The translations under genes were made by a program, and so were the position numbers. The notes beneath the pieces are model-generated. The model had not been told where the DNA came from, made no database searches, and saw only the letters and a program-made list of their open reading frames with translations. From Lactobacillus gasseri ATCC 33323 = JCM 1131 (GTDB lineage Bacteria; Bacillota; Bacilli; Lactobacillales; Lactobacillaceae), in the NCBI RefSeq assembly GCF_000014425.1, contig NC_008530.1, positions 1,116,001 to 1,180,000 on the forward strand: 64,000 nt of DNA, written 5' to 3'. This document shows, in pieces, positions 54,058-63,106 of this stretch (position 1 is its first letter; each line of letters begins with the position of its first letter).

Positions 54058-54915
54058 CTAAAAATCAGAATTTGTTGCTTTTTCATATGCCAAATATTCA
54101 TATATTTTATTTAACAGTTTCTGATTTGCTCCGCCCTCCTTTTTTTCAAGGTATTTTCTAAAATCATGAGCAAATTGATCTGGATCTTTAATGTAATCTC
54201 TTAAACGCGGATAAAGCATCCCTAAACAAACATTCATCTCGCCAATCATTAAAGGCAATTTACTTGGATCTTGCCTAAAATAATCAGCCAGGCTTACGCA
54301 AACTTCTCGATAAATTGGACTTTTCTCAAGTAAGTCTGTTTCCTTAGGAATAAATTCTTTTGCTTCTCCTAAAATATAAACTTGAATTTTTTCGCTATCT
54401 CCAAGCTTTACCAAGTCTTCGCATAATGAAAGACGTAATGCAAAATTAGGAGATGGATCTATTAAAATACTTTTTGCGAGATTAGTAAAATTTTCTACAC
54501 TTAAACAATATAAGAGTAAATAGTCTCTTTCCTGAATATACTTTAGCTTTTTAAAATTTCGCATTATTTCTAACTGCTTAATTTGGCTAACTGGCTCAAC
54601 CTTGATTGGCAACTTTTTATCAAGTAAGTACTCTAATTGGTCTGCTTCAATTGCATAATGCTGAAACTTTAAAATCTTAAGATAGGTATTGTAAACCTTC
54701 TTATTAGAAAAAAGGTCAGGCTCCTCTTTAATTAGAGAATATGCCTGATCTCCCTTCTCTTGGCTTAAGTATATTTCACATAGTTCACAAACAATATCTG
54801 AATCATGGCCTAAACGCAAAGCTTCAAGTAAATATTGCTTAGCTTGCGGCAAGTCATTATGTTCTTTAGCTTCCTTTGCTAAAAGAAGAAAATTATCTTT
54901 GCTTGCATGTGTCAT
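54058..54915 (-). CDS. TPR-like repeat protein, function unknown
   Basis: The 285-residue cytoplasmic protein begins with helices reminiscent of tetratricopeptide repeats (FLLLAKEAKEHNDLPQAKQYLLEALRLGHDSDIV, then ELCEIYLSQEKGDQAYSLI); the rest is helical without a known motif. Its start overlaps the rnjB stop by one base, so the two are translated together. TPR proteins often act as adaptors, but I do not know its partner. Confidence 0.75.
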   Translation of the reverse strand: MTHASKDNFLLLAKEAKEHNDLPQAKQYLLEALRLGHDSDIVCELCEIYLSQEKGDQAYSLIKEEPDLFSNKKVYNTYLKILKFQHYAIEADQLEYLLDKKLPIKVEPVSQIKQLEIMRNFKKLKYIQERDYLLLYCLSVENFTNLAKSILIDPSPNFALRLSLCEDLVKLGDSEKIQVYILGEAKEFIPKETDLLEKSPIYREVCVSLADYFRQDPSKLPLMIGEMNVCLGMLYPRLRDYIKDPDQFAHDFRKYLEKKEGGANQKLLNKIYEYLAYEKATNSDF

Positions 54916-56690
54916 TATGCTTTTGCCTTCTTTTGTTCTGAATCTTTCTTATGATAATTTCTTCTATTTTGACGCTTTTCTGAATTGTTTTCTTGGTTAT
55001 TTCGTCTAGCCATTGCACGGTGTCTGTTTTGGTTAACTTCCATTACGACTGGTAGAACAACTGGACGGCGTCCCGTTTGCTTGTAAAGATACTTTTCAAC
55101 ATCATTACGGACATCTTGTTTTAATTCAGTCCAGTCAAACTTCTTGTGTTCAAAGTTGTTGTTAACTGCTTCTTTGATTACGTCAGAAGCACCATTCATC
55201 AAAGCATGGTTAGCTTTAATGTAAACAAAACCTCTAGTTGAAACACGTGGTTCTGAAATGATCTTCTTTTTCTTTCTATCAATAGTAACAGCAGCAATAA
55301 AGACACCATCATCAGATAAAACTTCACGGTCTCTTAAAACAATATTACCAACATCTCCGACACCAGAGCCATCAATCATAATATCTTCACCTGGGACAGC
55401 ATCTGTACGATAGAAACGGCCTTTTTCTAAAGCGTAGGCATCCCCATTATGTGGTAAGAAAATATCTTTTTTATTCATTCCAGCTTCAATTGCTAAATCT
55501 TTATGAATTTCAAGCAAACGATATTCACCGATAACTGGAATTAAAAACTTAGGTTTTAGTGTGTCAATTAATAATTGCAAATCACGACCAGTTGCATGTC
55601 CACTAGTATGCTTATCTCGGCCCAGCTCTTTAACAGTACCACCTGCACGATAAATCATGTCGCTTGTCTGAGCAACCATCGTTTCAACTGAGTGAGAAGG
55701 GGTAGTAGCAATAAATACCAAGTCGCCCTTCTTAATTTTAATCATGCGGTGGCGGTTAGTTGCCATCTTCTGAAGTGACTTAAGCGGTTCACCCATCCGA
55801 CCTGTTTCTAAGATCACCAATTCTTTATCAGGAATCTTCTTTAAATCCTTACTGTGAACTAATAAGCCCTTAGGAACATTTAAGTAGCCTAATTTCATTG
55901 CAGTGTAGACAATCTTACCTGCATCTCTACCAGTTAAGAAAACGTGTCTTCCAGTAGCTGCTGCTGCTTGAAAAATTTCTTGAACACGGACAATATTTGA
56001 TGCTTTGGCTGCTGCGATAATACGACCCTCGTAATTTTCAAATATATTAAAAATATACTTTTCAATACTAGTTTGACGATCATTTGGGAAGTTTGCTTCA
56101 GCGTTAGTTGAATCACTAAGTAGTGCTAAAACACCTTTTTGTGCAATTTCAGACAAGCGAACAAAATCAGTTCTGAAACCTTCTTTTGCAGATGGATCAA
56201 ACTTAAAGTCCCCAGTGTAAACAATTTCTCCTTCTTTAGTAGAAATATCAATCCCTAAAGAATCTGGAATTGAGTGAGTAGTCTTAAAGAAAGATACATT
56301 TGCATTCTTAAATTCAATTTCTGTATCCGCATCAATAACATGGAATAAGTCATTTTTACGACGTCTATTTTCACGTTGAACAGCAATCTTAGCTAATTCG
56401 ATCGTTAATTTTGAACCAAAGACTGGAATATCATAGTCTCGTAAGATATAAGGTAAAGCGCCGATTGAATCAGCATGACCATGTGTTAAAAAGATACCAG
56501 CAATTTTATCGCCATAATCACGGAAGAAATCCAAGTCAGGAATTACGACATCAATTCCGAGTAAAGATGAATCAGGATACTTCAAACCTGCATCCATAAT
56601 AAAAATTTCGTCTTCTACTTGAACAGCGTACATGTTTTTACCATTTTCACGTGCGCCACCCAAGATCATTATCTTAATCTTTTGTGACAT
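54915..56690 (-). CDS. rnjB: Ribonuclease J2-like protein (beta-CASP metallo-hydrolase)
   Basis: A 591-residue RNase J: metallo-beta-lactamase core at the N-terminus, beta-CASP domain (about 200-360, SDSTNAEANFPNDRQTSIEKY), the GHATGRDLQLLIDTLKPKFLIPVIGEYR block, and a C-terminal dimerisation domain followed by a basic tail. In motif II the active-site histidine pair reads HGHADS rather than HGHEDH, so the second metal/catalytic His is replaced by Ser. The same degeneration marks RNase J2 of B. subtilis, which acts mainly as partner of J1. rpsO lies just upstream. Confidence 0.92.
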   Translation of the reverse strand: MSQKIKIMILGGARENGKNMYAVQVEDEIFIMDAGLKYPDSSLLGIDVVIPDLDFFRDYGDKIAGIFLTHGHADSIGALPYILRDYDIPVFGSKLTIELAKIAVQRENRRRKNDLFHVIDADTEIEFKNANVSFFKTTHSIPDSLGIDISTKEGEIVYTGDFKFDPSAKEGFRTDFVRLSEIAQKGVLALLSDSTNAEANFPNDRQTSIEKYIFNIFENYEGRIIAAAKASNIVRVQEIFQAAAATGRHVFLTGRDAGKIVYTAMKLGYLNVPKGLLVHSKDLKKIPDKELVILETGRMGEPLKSLQKMATNRHRMIKIKKGDLVFIATTPSHSVETMVAQTSDMIYRAGGTVKELGRDKHTSGHATGRDLQLLIDTLKPKFLIPVIGEYRLLEIHKDLAIEAGMNKKDIFLPHNGDAYALEKGRFYRTDAVPGEDIMIDGSGVGDVGNIVLRDREVLSDDGVFIAAVTIDRKKKKIISEPRVSTRGFVYIKANHALMNGASDVIKEAVNNNFEHKKFDWTELKQDVRNDVEKYLYKQTGRRPVVLPVVMEVNQNRHRAMARRNNQENNSEKRQNRRNYHKKDSEQKKAKA

Positions 56691-56796
56691 TTTCTTGCTT
56701 CTTTCTATATTTACTTAAATTATTTATGGATCTTAATGATCAAAACGAAGTTAATCTAATTAATTTTACCATATACTTATATGAATTTGAAAGAAA

Positions 56797-56828
56797 CAAA
56801 AAAGCTACTCTTCATGACAAAGAGTAGC
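56797..56828 (-). terminator. Terminator after rpsO
   Basis: A 10-bp perfect stem (AGCTACTCTT / AAGAGTAGCT) with a 7-base loop is followed by TTTTTTG on the minus strand. Confidence 0.88.
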
Positions 56829-56850
56829 TGAGGCTTATGAATTATTAAAA

Positions 56851-57120
56851 TTAACGACGTAAACCTAACTTGTTGATTAAGTCACGGTAACGTTGAATAT
56901 CCTTGTTCTTCAAGTAACGAAGCAAGTTACGACGGTGACCAATCTTCTTAAGCAAACCAACGTATGAGTGGTGGTCTTGCTTGTTAGCCTTTAAGTGAGC
57001 GTTCAAGTTGTTAATGTCACTAGTTAAAAGTGCAATTTGAACTTCTGGAGAACCAGTATCGCCATCGTGACGTGCGTATTCTTTAATTAATTCATCTTTT
57101 TTTTCTTTTGAAATAGCCAT
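56851..57120 (-). CDS. rpsO: 30S ribosomal protein S15
   Basis: S15, 89 residues, binds 16S rRNA early in 30S assembly: [32 protein letters not shown] and [21 protein letters not shown] are diagnostic. It has its own promoter and a leader with a hairpin that may bind S15 itself. A terminator follows, then the rnjB gene. Confidence 0.98.
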   Translation of the reverse strand: MAISKEKKDELIKEYARHDGDTGSPEVQIALLTSDINNLNAHLKANKQDHHSYVGLLKKIGHRRNLLRYLKNKDIQRYRDLINKLGLRR

Positions 57121-57148
57121 TAGAAAATACCTCTCTTTTAAATAATTG

Positions 57149-57194
57149 CCATTAACAACGTTAACCGGCGGCGGCGGGAAAACAGCGTTAATGG
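57149..57194 (-). promoter_or_regulatory. Candidate S15-binding leader of rpsO
   Basis: CCATTAAC pairs with GTTAATGG around a 30-base loop that contains the GC-rich CCCGCCGCCGCCGG element and a second GTTAAC. This is unusual base composition for this genome. Several bacterial rpsO leaders are autoregulated through an S15-binding fold; the type here is not identified. Confidence 0.4.
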
Positions 57195-57209
57195 TTCCAA
57201 CAAATAATA

Positions 57210-57238
57210 ATATTACATTGAAGTTTTTAAAAAAGCAA
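57210..57238 (-). promoter_or_regulatory. rpsO promoter
   Basis: TTGCTT (57238-57233) and TAATAT (57215-57210) with a 17-base spacer; the predicted leader is about 85 bases. Confidence 0.6.
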
Positions 57239-57250
57239 GCCCAAATTACC

Positions 57251-57279
57251 TTGCACCAAAAGCTTCTATTAAGTATAAT
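57251..57279 (+). promoter_or_regulatory. rpsT promoter
   Basis: TTGCAC (57251-57256) and TATAAT (57274-57279) with a 17-base spacer, 35 bases before the rpsT start. It is divergent from the rpsO promoter. Confidence 0.7.
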
Positions 57280-57313
57280 TAACGAGTAAATCTATTTTAT
57301 CGAGGTGATTTTG

Positions 57314-57571
57314 ATGCCACAAATTAAATCAGCAATTAAACGTGTTAAGACTACTGCTACTGCTAACAAGCGCAATGCTGCTGAATTAAGTAAATTGAGA
57401 ACTGCTGTAAGAAAATTCAACGAAGCTGTTGAAAATGACGCAAAAGATGTCCTCGATTTAGAAGTTAAAGCTGCACGTGCTTTAGATAAGGCTGCTTCTA
57501 AAGGTCTTATTTCTAAGAACAAGGCTAACCGTGATAAGTCACGCTTATCTAAGAAGGCTGCTAACAAGTAA
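57314..57571 (+). CDS. rpsT: 30S ribosomal protein S20
   Basis: S20, 85 residues, basic and helical ([20 protein letters not shown], ending LSKKAANK). The start is the ATG at 57314, because GAGGTGA just upstream is the ribosome site and contains the earlier in-frame GTG. It is transcribed alone from the divergent promoter, as in many Firmicutes, next to holA on the other strand. Confidence 0.96.
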   Translation: MPQIKSAIKRVKTTATANKRNAAELSKLRTAVRKFNEAVENDAKDVLDLEVKAARALDKAASKGLISKNKANRDKSRLSKKAANK

Positions 57572-57606
57572 TCACTTGCTTGACACTTTATATTAGACAA
57601 AATAAA

Positions 57607-57636
57607 AGCTCGGAGATTTTTCTCCGGGCTTTTTTG
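57607..57636. terminator. Bidirectional terminator between rpsT and holA
   Basis: AGCTCGGAGA pairs with TCTCCGGGCT around TTTT, followed by TTTTTG on the plus strand and T residues (TTTTATTTTG) on the minus strand. rpsT and holA converge on it. Confidence 0.9.
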
Positions 57637-57640
57637 TCAT

Positions 57641-58630
57641 CTAAATTTTTAATAAGAAAAGTTTTAAAAACTCATCCCCATGATAAGTTCCATTTTTATA
57701 TCTAAAATCAAGTTCAATTGCTTGCTTTAATAGGCTCGCTAACTTGTTCAAAGAAACTTTATTCTCCATCGCTAACTTTACCCGATATGGATTTACCTTT
57801 AACTCTTTAGTAATTTGATCTTTGCTCCAGCGTCGATTTTGGAGAACTTTAACGCAAGTCAAAAACTCAATTTGTGACTCAAAAATAGCCAATAATTGAA
57901 TCGCACTTGCTCCCTCTCTTAGATGATCGTCTAAACGCTGCGTAGCTTCTTGATAATTTTTATTAAAAGCAGCCGTTAATATTTCAAAAATATTTTCTGA
58001 AAGAGATCGATCAATATTTTCATTAATTAGAGTTTCTGTAATTTTTTTATCTTCTCCAACAATATTTTTTAATTTCAAGTAATTACTTAACGCTGCATCA
58101 AGAACTTGATCACTTCTCTGCATTAAAATTTGCAGCGCCATGTTCGTAATTTGGTAGCCCTCTTCCTTGCTAATTGCCTTAATTACTCCACTTACTTCAT
58201 ACGGCTTAAGGGATGTTTCAACGACATTAACATGCTCAAGCAAAAACTTACTGACCTTTTTTCGGCGATCAATTTTTTCATAATTAGCTACAAAAATTAC
58301 TATATCTTCTAAATCATCTAAATGTTCGATAATTTTAGTTAGTTTTTCAATTTGCTTTTTGTACTTTTGTGGAACCTTAGCCATTAAAAAGAAGGGATTT
58401 TTAACAACAACCATTTTCTGGGAACTAAACAAAGAAGACTCTGTTAAAGTAGCCATTAATTCATCCAATCCATCTTCAAGGCAATCCACAATTACTTGAT
58501 CAAGGCCTGAAAATTTCTTTTGATTAAGATAATTACGCACTAAATAATCATTAAAAAAAGAATCTGGTCCCTGAATCAAAAGATTAGCATTTTTCGGATT
58601 AGTCTGTTTAAAAAGAGAGATTAATGTCAT
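57641..58630 (-). CDS. holA: DNA polymerase III delta subunit
   Basis: HolA/YqeN (329 residues) opens the beta sliding clamp within the clamp loader. The N-terminus (NLLIQGPDSFFNDYLVRNYL) and LFSSQKMVVVKNPFFL block, followed by the helical SLSENIFEILTAAFN region and the C-terminal collar domain, fit the family. It overlaps comEC by 4 bases, the usual comEA-comEC-holA arrangement. Confidence 0.94.
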   Translation of the reverse strand: MTLISLFKQTNPKNANLLIQGPDSFFNDYLVRNYLNQKKFSGLDQVIVDCLEDGLDELMATLTESSLFSSQKMVVVKNPFFLMAKVPQKYKKQIEKLTKIIEHLDDLEDIVIFVANYEKIDRRKKVSKFLLEHVNVVETSLKPYEVSGVIKAISKEEGYQITNMALQILMQRSDQVLDAALSNYLKLKNIVGEDKKITETLINENIDRSLSENIFEILTAAFNKNYQEATQRLDDHLREGASAIQLLAIFESQIEFLTCVKVLQNRRWSKDQITKELKVNPYRVKLAMENKVSLNKLASLLKQAIELDFRYKNGTYHGDEFLKLFLLKI

Positions 58631-60909
58631 TTTGTATTTCCTTTATAAAAAGTCGTAATTGTCTCACCTCTAAACGGTGAGTAATTCCAAGTAATTGTAC
58701 CACTATCTTGTGTATTTAAATATGGGATGCTCAAGTCTTTCAATGTTTTTAAAGTTTCTTGATGGGGATGACCAAAGCGATTATTTCTTCCTGATGATAT
58801 AAAAACGAGTTGCGGATTTAATTGTTTTAAAAAGTCTGGATCACTAGAAGTCTTACTACCATGATGCCCGAGTTTAAAATAATCTACCTGCAAATGATAA
58901 TGATTTAGAATTTCTTTCTCTCCTTCTCGGCCTAAATCTCCGGTAAAAAGCCAACGTTTATTTGCCAACTTAAAAGTCAAAGATAAAGAATCTTCATTTT
59001 TCCCTAAGCCGGGCTTAAAAGGATAAACTACATCAAAACTTAAATCTTTAGTCTTAACCCTATCCCCAGCAAGTAATGGAACCAATTGGACATCTTTTAA
59101 ATGACCATTTATTTTCTTCATAAAAGATTGATTTTCTGTTAAACCTCGTGCAAAATATAGCTTCTTTACTGGGATTTGATCAAGGAGTGCTTTCAAATCA
59201 CCAATATGATCTGCATCTTGATGACTTAAAAAAACGCCATCCAAATGATCAATTCCTTGAGCATATAAAAACGGAAGAGTAATTCGATTTAATTGTGGTT
59301 CACGTTTCTTTTTACCAAAATTCAATTTTCCACCAGTATCTATCAAATAAGTCTTTCTATTCAAGGGTGTCGTAATCAAAATGCTATCACCTTGGCCAAC
59401 ATCAATAAAAGAAACTTGCCCTTTTAAAGGAAAATGAATCAAGAAAAACATACTAACATATGCTCCAACTATGATCGATCTTAACTTTAATTTTAGAATT
59501 TTATGTTTAGGTAAAATAATTAAAAATACTGTCACAACTAATAAAAATATTGTTTGCAGCCAATCTATTTGACCAAAAGTTACTAGGCCCCATTGTTTAT
59601 CAGCAATAAAGTTAGTTAAATCCGCGAGACCTTTAAAAATCGGTTCACTTAATTTTACAATCGCCGGCAAACACCAAAATGAAAAAACCACGATAAAAGT
59701 CAATGGTAAAAGAATAAAATTAAAAATGGGAACAATTAAGAAATTATAAACGACAGTTAAAAAATTAATCCGATAAAAATTATTTAATAAAATTGGTGTA
59801 ACTAATGAGTTAAGAACGATATTCTGTTTAATTTTTCCAAAGTTCTTACTTATTTCTAGTCCAAAGACTAGTAAATAACTCAAAATAGCTCCACTATTTA
59901 AAAATAGAAGCGGATTAAAGATCAAATGAGATAATACTACTATTCCGAGCTTATCTCCGCTGCTAATCATAATCTTTTTTCTATTAAAGAAAACGCTCCA
60001 AAAGTAACTTAAACTTGCACGTACAAACCCAGCTTGAAAATTAGACAGTAAAATTTCTATGATTAAAAAAGCTACGCAACATAAGATTACTTCTTCTTCA
60101 GTCCTCTTCATCATAGTTCCAAGCCACATAATTCCTAAAATATATAAACTTACATGTAAGCCTGAGATGCTTAAAAGATGAATAATGCCTAAGTCTCGAT
60201 AACTATTTAATAAAGCCTTATTATCTGCACTTGGGTTTTGTGCTAACACCATTTCACTAGCAAAAAATCTAGTATATTGTGGCATTTTTTCAAAATAATC
60301 CATTAAGAATTTACGTAGCATATGAACCCAATCAAAAATAGTAATCTGCCTGGGATAAATTTGATAGCTCTCAAGCTTAACTCTTTTCCTGATCTTTTTA
60401 CTGCGATAATATTTTTGATAATCAAATTCACCAGGATTAGTTGCTGGCATAATTGTTTCTACTTTTGCCTTGTAGTTTACTAAATAAATTGCATGATATT
60501 TGTTTAATTCTTTTTCAAAAGACTTATTTGCAGTTCCACTAATTAAAACTTTATTCTTCTCTAGCTTTCCTTCCCCGTAAAAAAAATTATCACTCACCTT
60601 AACTTGATCACTATATATTCTAATTGGCTCTCCAATTTTTAATTCATTTATTCTTTGATTAATAAAACATAAAGTTATAACTACTCCTAAAAATATTGCA
60701 ATTAAATGCCAATATTGCGGAAATTTATAAATTAACAGTGAGCAAAAAATAATTAAAAATAATACGGCAACAAAAACTTGGGCAAAACTAGTGGCCTGCA
60801 AAACAATAAAAGTCACTGAAATACAACTCAGACCAAGTAATAAATAAAATCCAGGGGCATAAAAACTAGAGTGCCAACTGATCTTTGAGCTTTTCAAAAG
60901 TCTTTTCAC
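58627..60909 (-). CDS. comEC: DNA uptake channel ComEC/Rec2
   Basis: ComEC carries single-stranded DNA across the membrane during transformation. The roughly 760-residue protein has two N-terminal hydrophobic helices and an OB-like extracellular part, the competence domain with SISGLHVSLYILGIMWLG and multiple membrane helices, and a C-terminal metallo-beta-lactamase-like domain (FIDVGQGDSILITTP, LSHQDADHIGD, LGHHGSKTSSDPDFL). Intact length suggests the channel is functional. I take the GTG at 60909 as start, with AGGA 4 bases before it; it overlaps the comEA end by 44 bases. Confidence 0.93.
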   Translation of the reverse strand: MKRLLKSSKISWHSSFYAPGFYLLLGLSCISVTFIVLQATSFAQVFVAVLFLIIFCSLLIYKFPQYWHLIAIFLGVVITLCFINQRINELKIGEPIRIYSDQVKVSDNFFYGEGKLEKNKVLISGTANKSFEKELNKYHAIYLVNYKAKVETIMPATNPGEFDYQKYYRSKKIRKRVKLESYQIYPRQITIFDWVHMLRKFLMDYFEKMPQYTRFFASEMVLAQNPSADNKALLNSYRDLGIIHLLSISGLHVSLYILGIMWLGTMMKRTEEEVILCCVAFLIIEILLSNFQAGFVRASLSYFWSVFFNRKKIMISSGDKLGIVVLSHLIFNPLLFLNSGAILSYLLVFGLEISKNFGKIKQNIVLNSLVTPILLNNFYRINFLTVVYNFLIVPIFNFILLPLTFIVVFSFWCLPAIVKLSEPIFKGLADLTNFIADKQWGLVTFGQIDWLQTIFLLVVTVFLIILPKHKILKLKLRSIIVGAYVSMFFLIHFPLKGQVSFIDVGQGDSILITTPLNRKTYLIDTGGKLNFGKKKREPQLNRITLPFLYAQGIDHLDGVFLSHQDADHIGDLKALLDQIPVKKLYFARGLTENQSFMKKINGHLKDVQLVPLLAGDRVKTKDLSFDVVYPFKPGLGKNEDSLSLTFKLANKRWLFTGDLGREGEKEILNHYHLQVDYFKLGHHGSKTSSDPDFLKQLNPQLVFISSGRNNRFGHPHQETLKTLKDLSIPYLNTQDSGTITWNYSPFRGETITTFYKGNTK

Positions 60910-61549
60910 CAATTCCTGTTACTTTAGTCAAATCTTCAATTTGCTTAAAGCCCCCATTTTGATCACGATAAGCAATAATCTGCTCTGCCTTCTTTTGCCC
61001 AACGCCATTTAGCTTTTGTAAGTCCTGCACTGTTGCTGTATTTAAATGAACTTGCTCTGAATTTGAACTAGAAGAATCAGAAGCAGCAGAATTATTATTA
61101 GAAGTTCCATTTCCAGGAGGATTTTCTACTTTTTCACCAATGTGCGGGACATAAATTTGATCTTGATCTTTTAATAAGGCTGCTCGATTAATCGCACGCG
61201 TCTCTGCTTTATCAGTTAAGCCACCACAAATCTTTAACAGATCGTTTAATCTAGCACCATTTTTTAATATATAAACGCCACTATGTTTAACAGCTCCAGC
61301 AATATCTACAGTTACTGTGTTTTGTTTTGAGGAGCTATTTAAGTTTGACGTAGAATGAGTAGTTTTATTCTCACTTTTAGAAAATTCTGCTGGCTGCGTC
61401 TTATTATTTTCACTCAACACTTGAGTATTATTGACTGCCGGCTGATTATTTTTCTGAATCAAATATCCTCCGCCTAGGATCAAAACAATAACTCCAATTA
61501 CAACAATTTTCTTTTCAATTATGAATTCTTTGATTTTTTCTAAATCCAT
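60866..61549 (-). CDS. comEA: Competence DNA-binding protein ComEA
   Basis: ComEA is the membrane-anchored double-stranded DNA receptor. The 227-residue protein has one N-terminal transmembrane helix (about 13-31, KIVVIGVIVLILGGGYLI), a Ser/Asn-rich linker, an SLBB domain (VDIAGAVKHSGVYILKNGARLNDLL), a second linker, and two C-terminal helix-hairpin-helix motifs (LQKLNGVGQKKAEQIIAYR, LTKVTGIGEKTFEKL). The start is the ATG at 61549 with AGGTGAT upstream. A terminator from the upstream operon lies only 27 bases before it, so a promoter must fit within that gap or transcription reads through. Confidence 0.94.
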   Translation of the reverse strand: MDLEKIKEFIIEKKIVVIGVIVLILGGGYLIQKNNQPAVNNTQVLSENNKTQPAEFSKSENKTTHSTSNLNSSSKQNTVTVDIAGAVKHSGVYILKNGARLNDLLKICGGLTDKAETRAINRAALLKDQDQIYVPHIGEKVENPPGNGTSNNNSAASDSSSSNSEQVHLNTATVQDLQKLNGVGQKKAEQIIAYRDQNGGFKQIEDLTKVTGIGEKTFEKLKDQLAL

Positions 61550-61576
61550 TTTTATCACCTCATTATTTATTACGAA

Positions 61577-61601
61577 AAAAAGCAGCAATTTTTTTGCTGC
61601 T
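61577..61601 (-). terminator. Terminator after the SepM/YlbL gene
   Basis: AGCAGCAA pairs with TTGCTGCT around an A-rich loop, followed by seven T on the minus strand. Confidence 0.85.
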
Positions 61602-61607
61602 TTCAAT

Positions 61608-62618
61608 TTATTTTTCTAAATAATTTAGTGCATCTTCAAAACGGTCCACTGGTACAATCTTCATCTTAGTATGTATTTTCTTTGCAGTCCTGACTGCTTC
61701 AGCATAGTTTGTTTCACTCTTTTTAACACCTTCTGGTTGATCAGTTGGTGCAAAAAAGACCTTCATTCCTTGACGGCTAGCGGCTATTACCTTTTTATCA
61801 ACACCGCCAATCATTCCTACCTTACCATTACTATCAATTGTTCCTGTACCAGCTATTTTCTTAGAACTAAGATTCTTACCAGTAAACAATTGATAACACT
61901 CAAGTGTAAACATTAAACCTGCAGACGGACCACCAATATCTCCGGCATCAATTTTAACTGCAGGATCGGTTACGACCTTCGTATGATCTACCAATTGAAT
62001 ACCAATTCCATAGCGACTAGTTCCAGATAATTTAACTGTTTTTCCCGAAAAAGTTAAGTGCTTCTTTCCTCGAATAACTTCTACCTTCACCTTTTTATCT
62101 TTCAGAGAAGAAACATACTTAATTAATTCTCCACTAGAAGTAAATTTTCTATCATTCACGCTAACTAAAACATCCCCAACCTTCAACTTCTTCCTAAAAG
62201 TTGAAATTTTCATAACTTCCATCACATAAACGCCTAAAAATTCTTGACGATAAGGGACTTTTGCCTTTTTAGCTGCGTAATAGATTGCATTGTTCTGACT
62301 AGTTTCCATGTAGTATTGCTGCATTTGATTATATTCAGTACTGCTTGATGTCCCCATTAATTCAGTTTTTGAATACCGACTATCTCCTGGTCTAAGAAAG
62401 CTAGTTAAATAATCAATCATAACTGCAGGACGCTCACTCACGGTTACTAGATAAAAATTAGGATTAGGTTTTCTGGTACTTTTAACATACTTACTAATTT
62501 GGAAAGCTTCACCTGGTGCCTCAATATAGTATTGCGTAGGCCATAGACAAAAAACAACTGCTATTAAAAATGCTGCTATTCCTAGCAGCCAAAATTTTAT
62601 TTTTTTATTTTTCTTCAT
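61608..62618 (-). CDS. PDZ-domain Lon-like serine protease (SepM/YlbL family)
   Basis: The 336-residue protein has an N-terminal transmembrane helix (about 8-28, FWLLGIAAFLIAVVFCLWPT), a PDZ domain (KVGDVLVSVNDRKFTSSGELIKYVSSL, about 140-190), and a C-terminal Lon-type S16 protease domain with the catalytic Ser in DIGGPSAGLMFTLE and Lys in DKKVIAASRQGM. In streptococci SepM trims competence peptide; in B. subtilis YlbL acts in DNA-damage recovery. It overlaps coaD by 14 bases. Confidence 0.92.
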   Translation of the reverse strand: MKKNKKIKFWLLGIAAFLIAVVFCLWPTQYYIEAPGEAFQISKYVKSTRKPNPNFYLVTVSERPAVMIDYLTSFLRPGDSRYSKTELMGTSSSTEYNQMQQYYMETSQNNAIYYAAKKAKVPYRQEFLGVYVMEVMKISTFRKKLKVGDVLVSVNDRKFTSSGELIKYVSSLKDKKVKVEVIRGKKHLTFSGKTVKLSGTSRYGIGIQLVDHTKVVTDPAVKIDAGDIGGPSAGLMFTLECYQLFTGKNLSSKKIAGTGTIDSNGKVGMIGGVDKKVIAASRQGMKVFFAPTDQPEGVKKSETNYAEAVRTAKKIHTKMKIVPVDRFEDALNYLEK

Positions 62619-63105
62619 TATTTTGATTCCTCAGCTTTTCTTCCAAGGCAGCTGCCACTGGCTTTGGAACTAGAGTTGAAACATTGCCACCAAAAAATAC
62701 TGTTTCTTTAATCATACTTGAAGAAATGAAGCTATCTTCTGGACGAGTAAACAATAAAACTGTATTTAACTTTGGATCTAAAGTCTTATTAATTCCAGCA
62801 ATATCACGCTCATAGTTAAAATCAGTGGTATTTCTCAATCCTCGAACAATTGCCCCTGCATTAAGTTCATGCGCTACTTCAACAGTCAATTCAGCCGGAC
62901 GAGCAATTACTTCAATATTTTTGTCGTTTTCAAAAACTTTCTTAGCCAAATCTAAGCGTTCTTTTTCATCAAAAAGATATTTCTTACTTGTATTCGTCAT
63001 AATTACTACATACAGCTTTTCAAACATTCTAGCTGCTGCTTCAACCACTTCAGCATGACCGTTGGTTATTGGATCGAAACTCCCAGGAAAAATTGCCTTT
63101 GTCAT
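62605..63105 (-). CDS. coaD: Phosphopantetheine adenylyltransferase
   Basis: CoaD makes dephospho-CoA from 4'-phosphopantetheine and ATP. It is 166 residues with the nucleotidyltransferase motif FPGSFDPITNGH (T/H-x-G-H), RGLRNTTDFNYE, and ISSSMIKE near the C-terminus. The gene follows rsmD by one base, the conserved rsmD-coaD-ylbL order. Confidence 0.97.
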   Translation of the reverse strand: MTKAIFPGSFDPITNGHAEVVEAAARMFEKLYVVIMTNTSKKYLFDEKERLDLAKKVFENDKNIEVIARPAELTVEVAHELNAGAIVRGLRNTTDFNYERDIAGINKTLDPKLNTVLLFTRPEDSFISSSMIKETVFFGGNVSTLVPKPVAAALEEKLRNQNNEEK

Positions 63106-63106
63106 T

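Noticed and set aside
57292..57600. A 102-codon reading frame on the minus strand over rpsT
   Set aside because: It is the reverse-frame shadow of the S20 gene, whose plus-strand protein is a clear family match with promoter, ribosome site and terminator.
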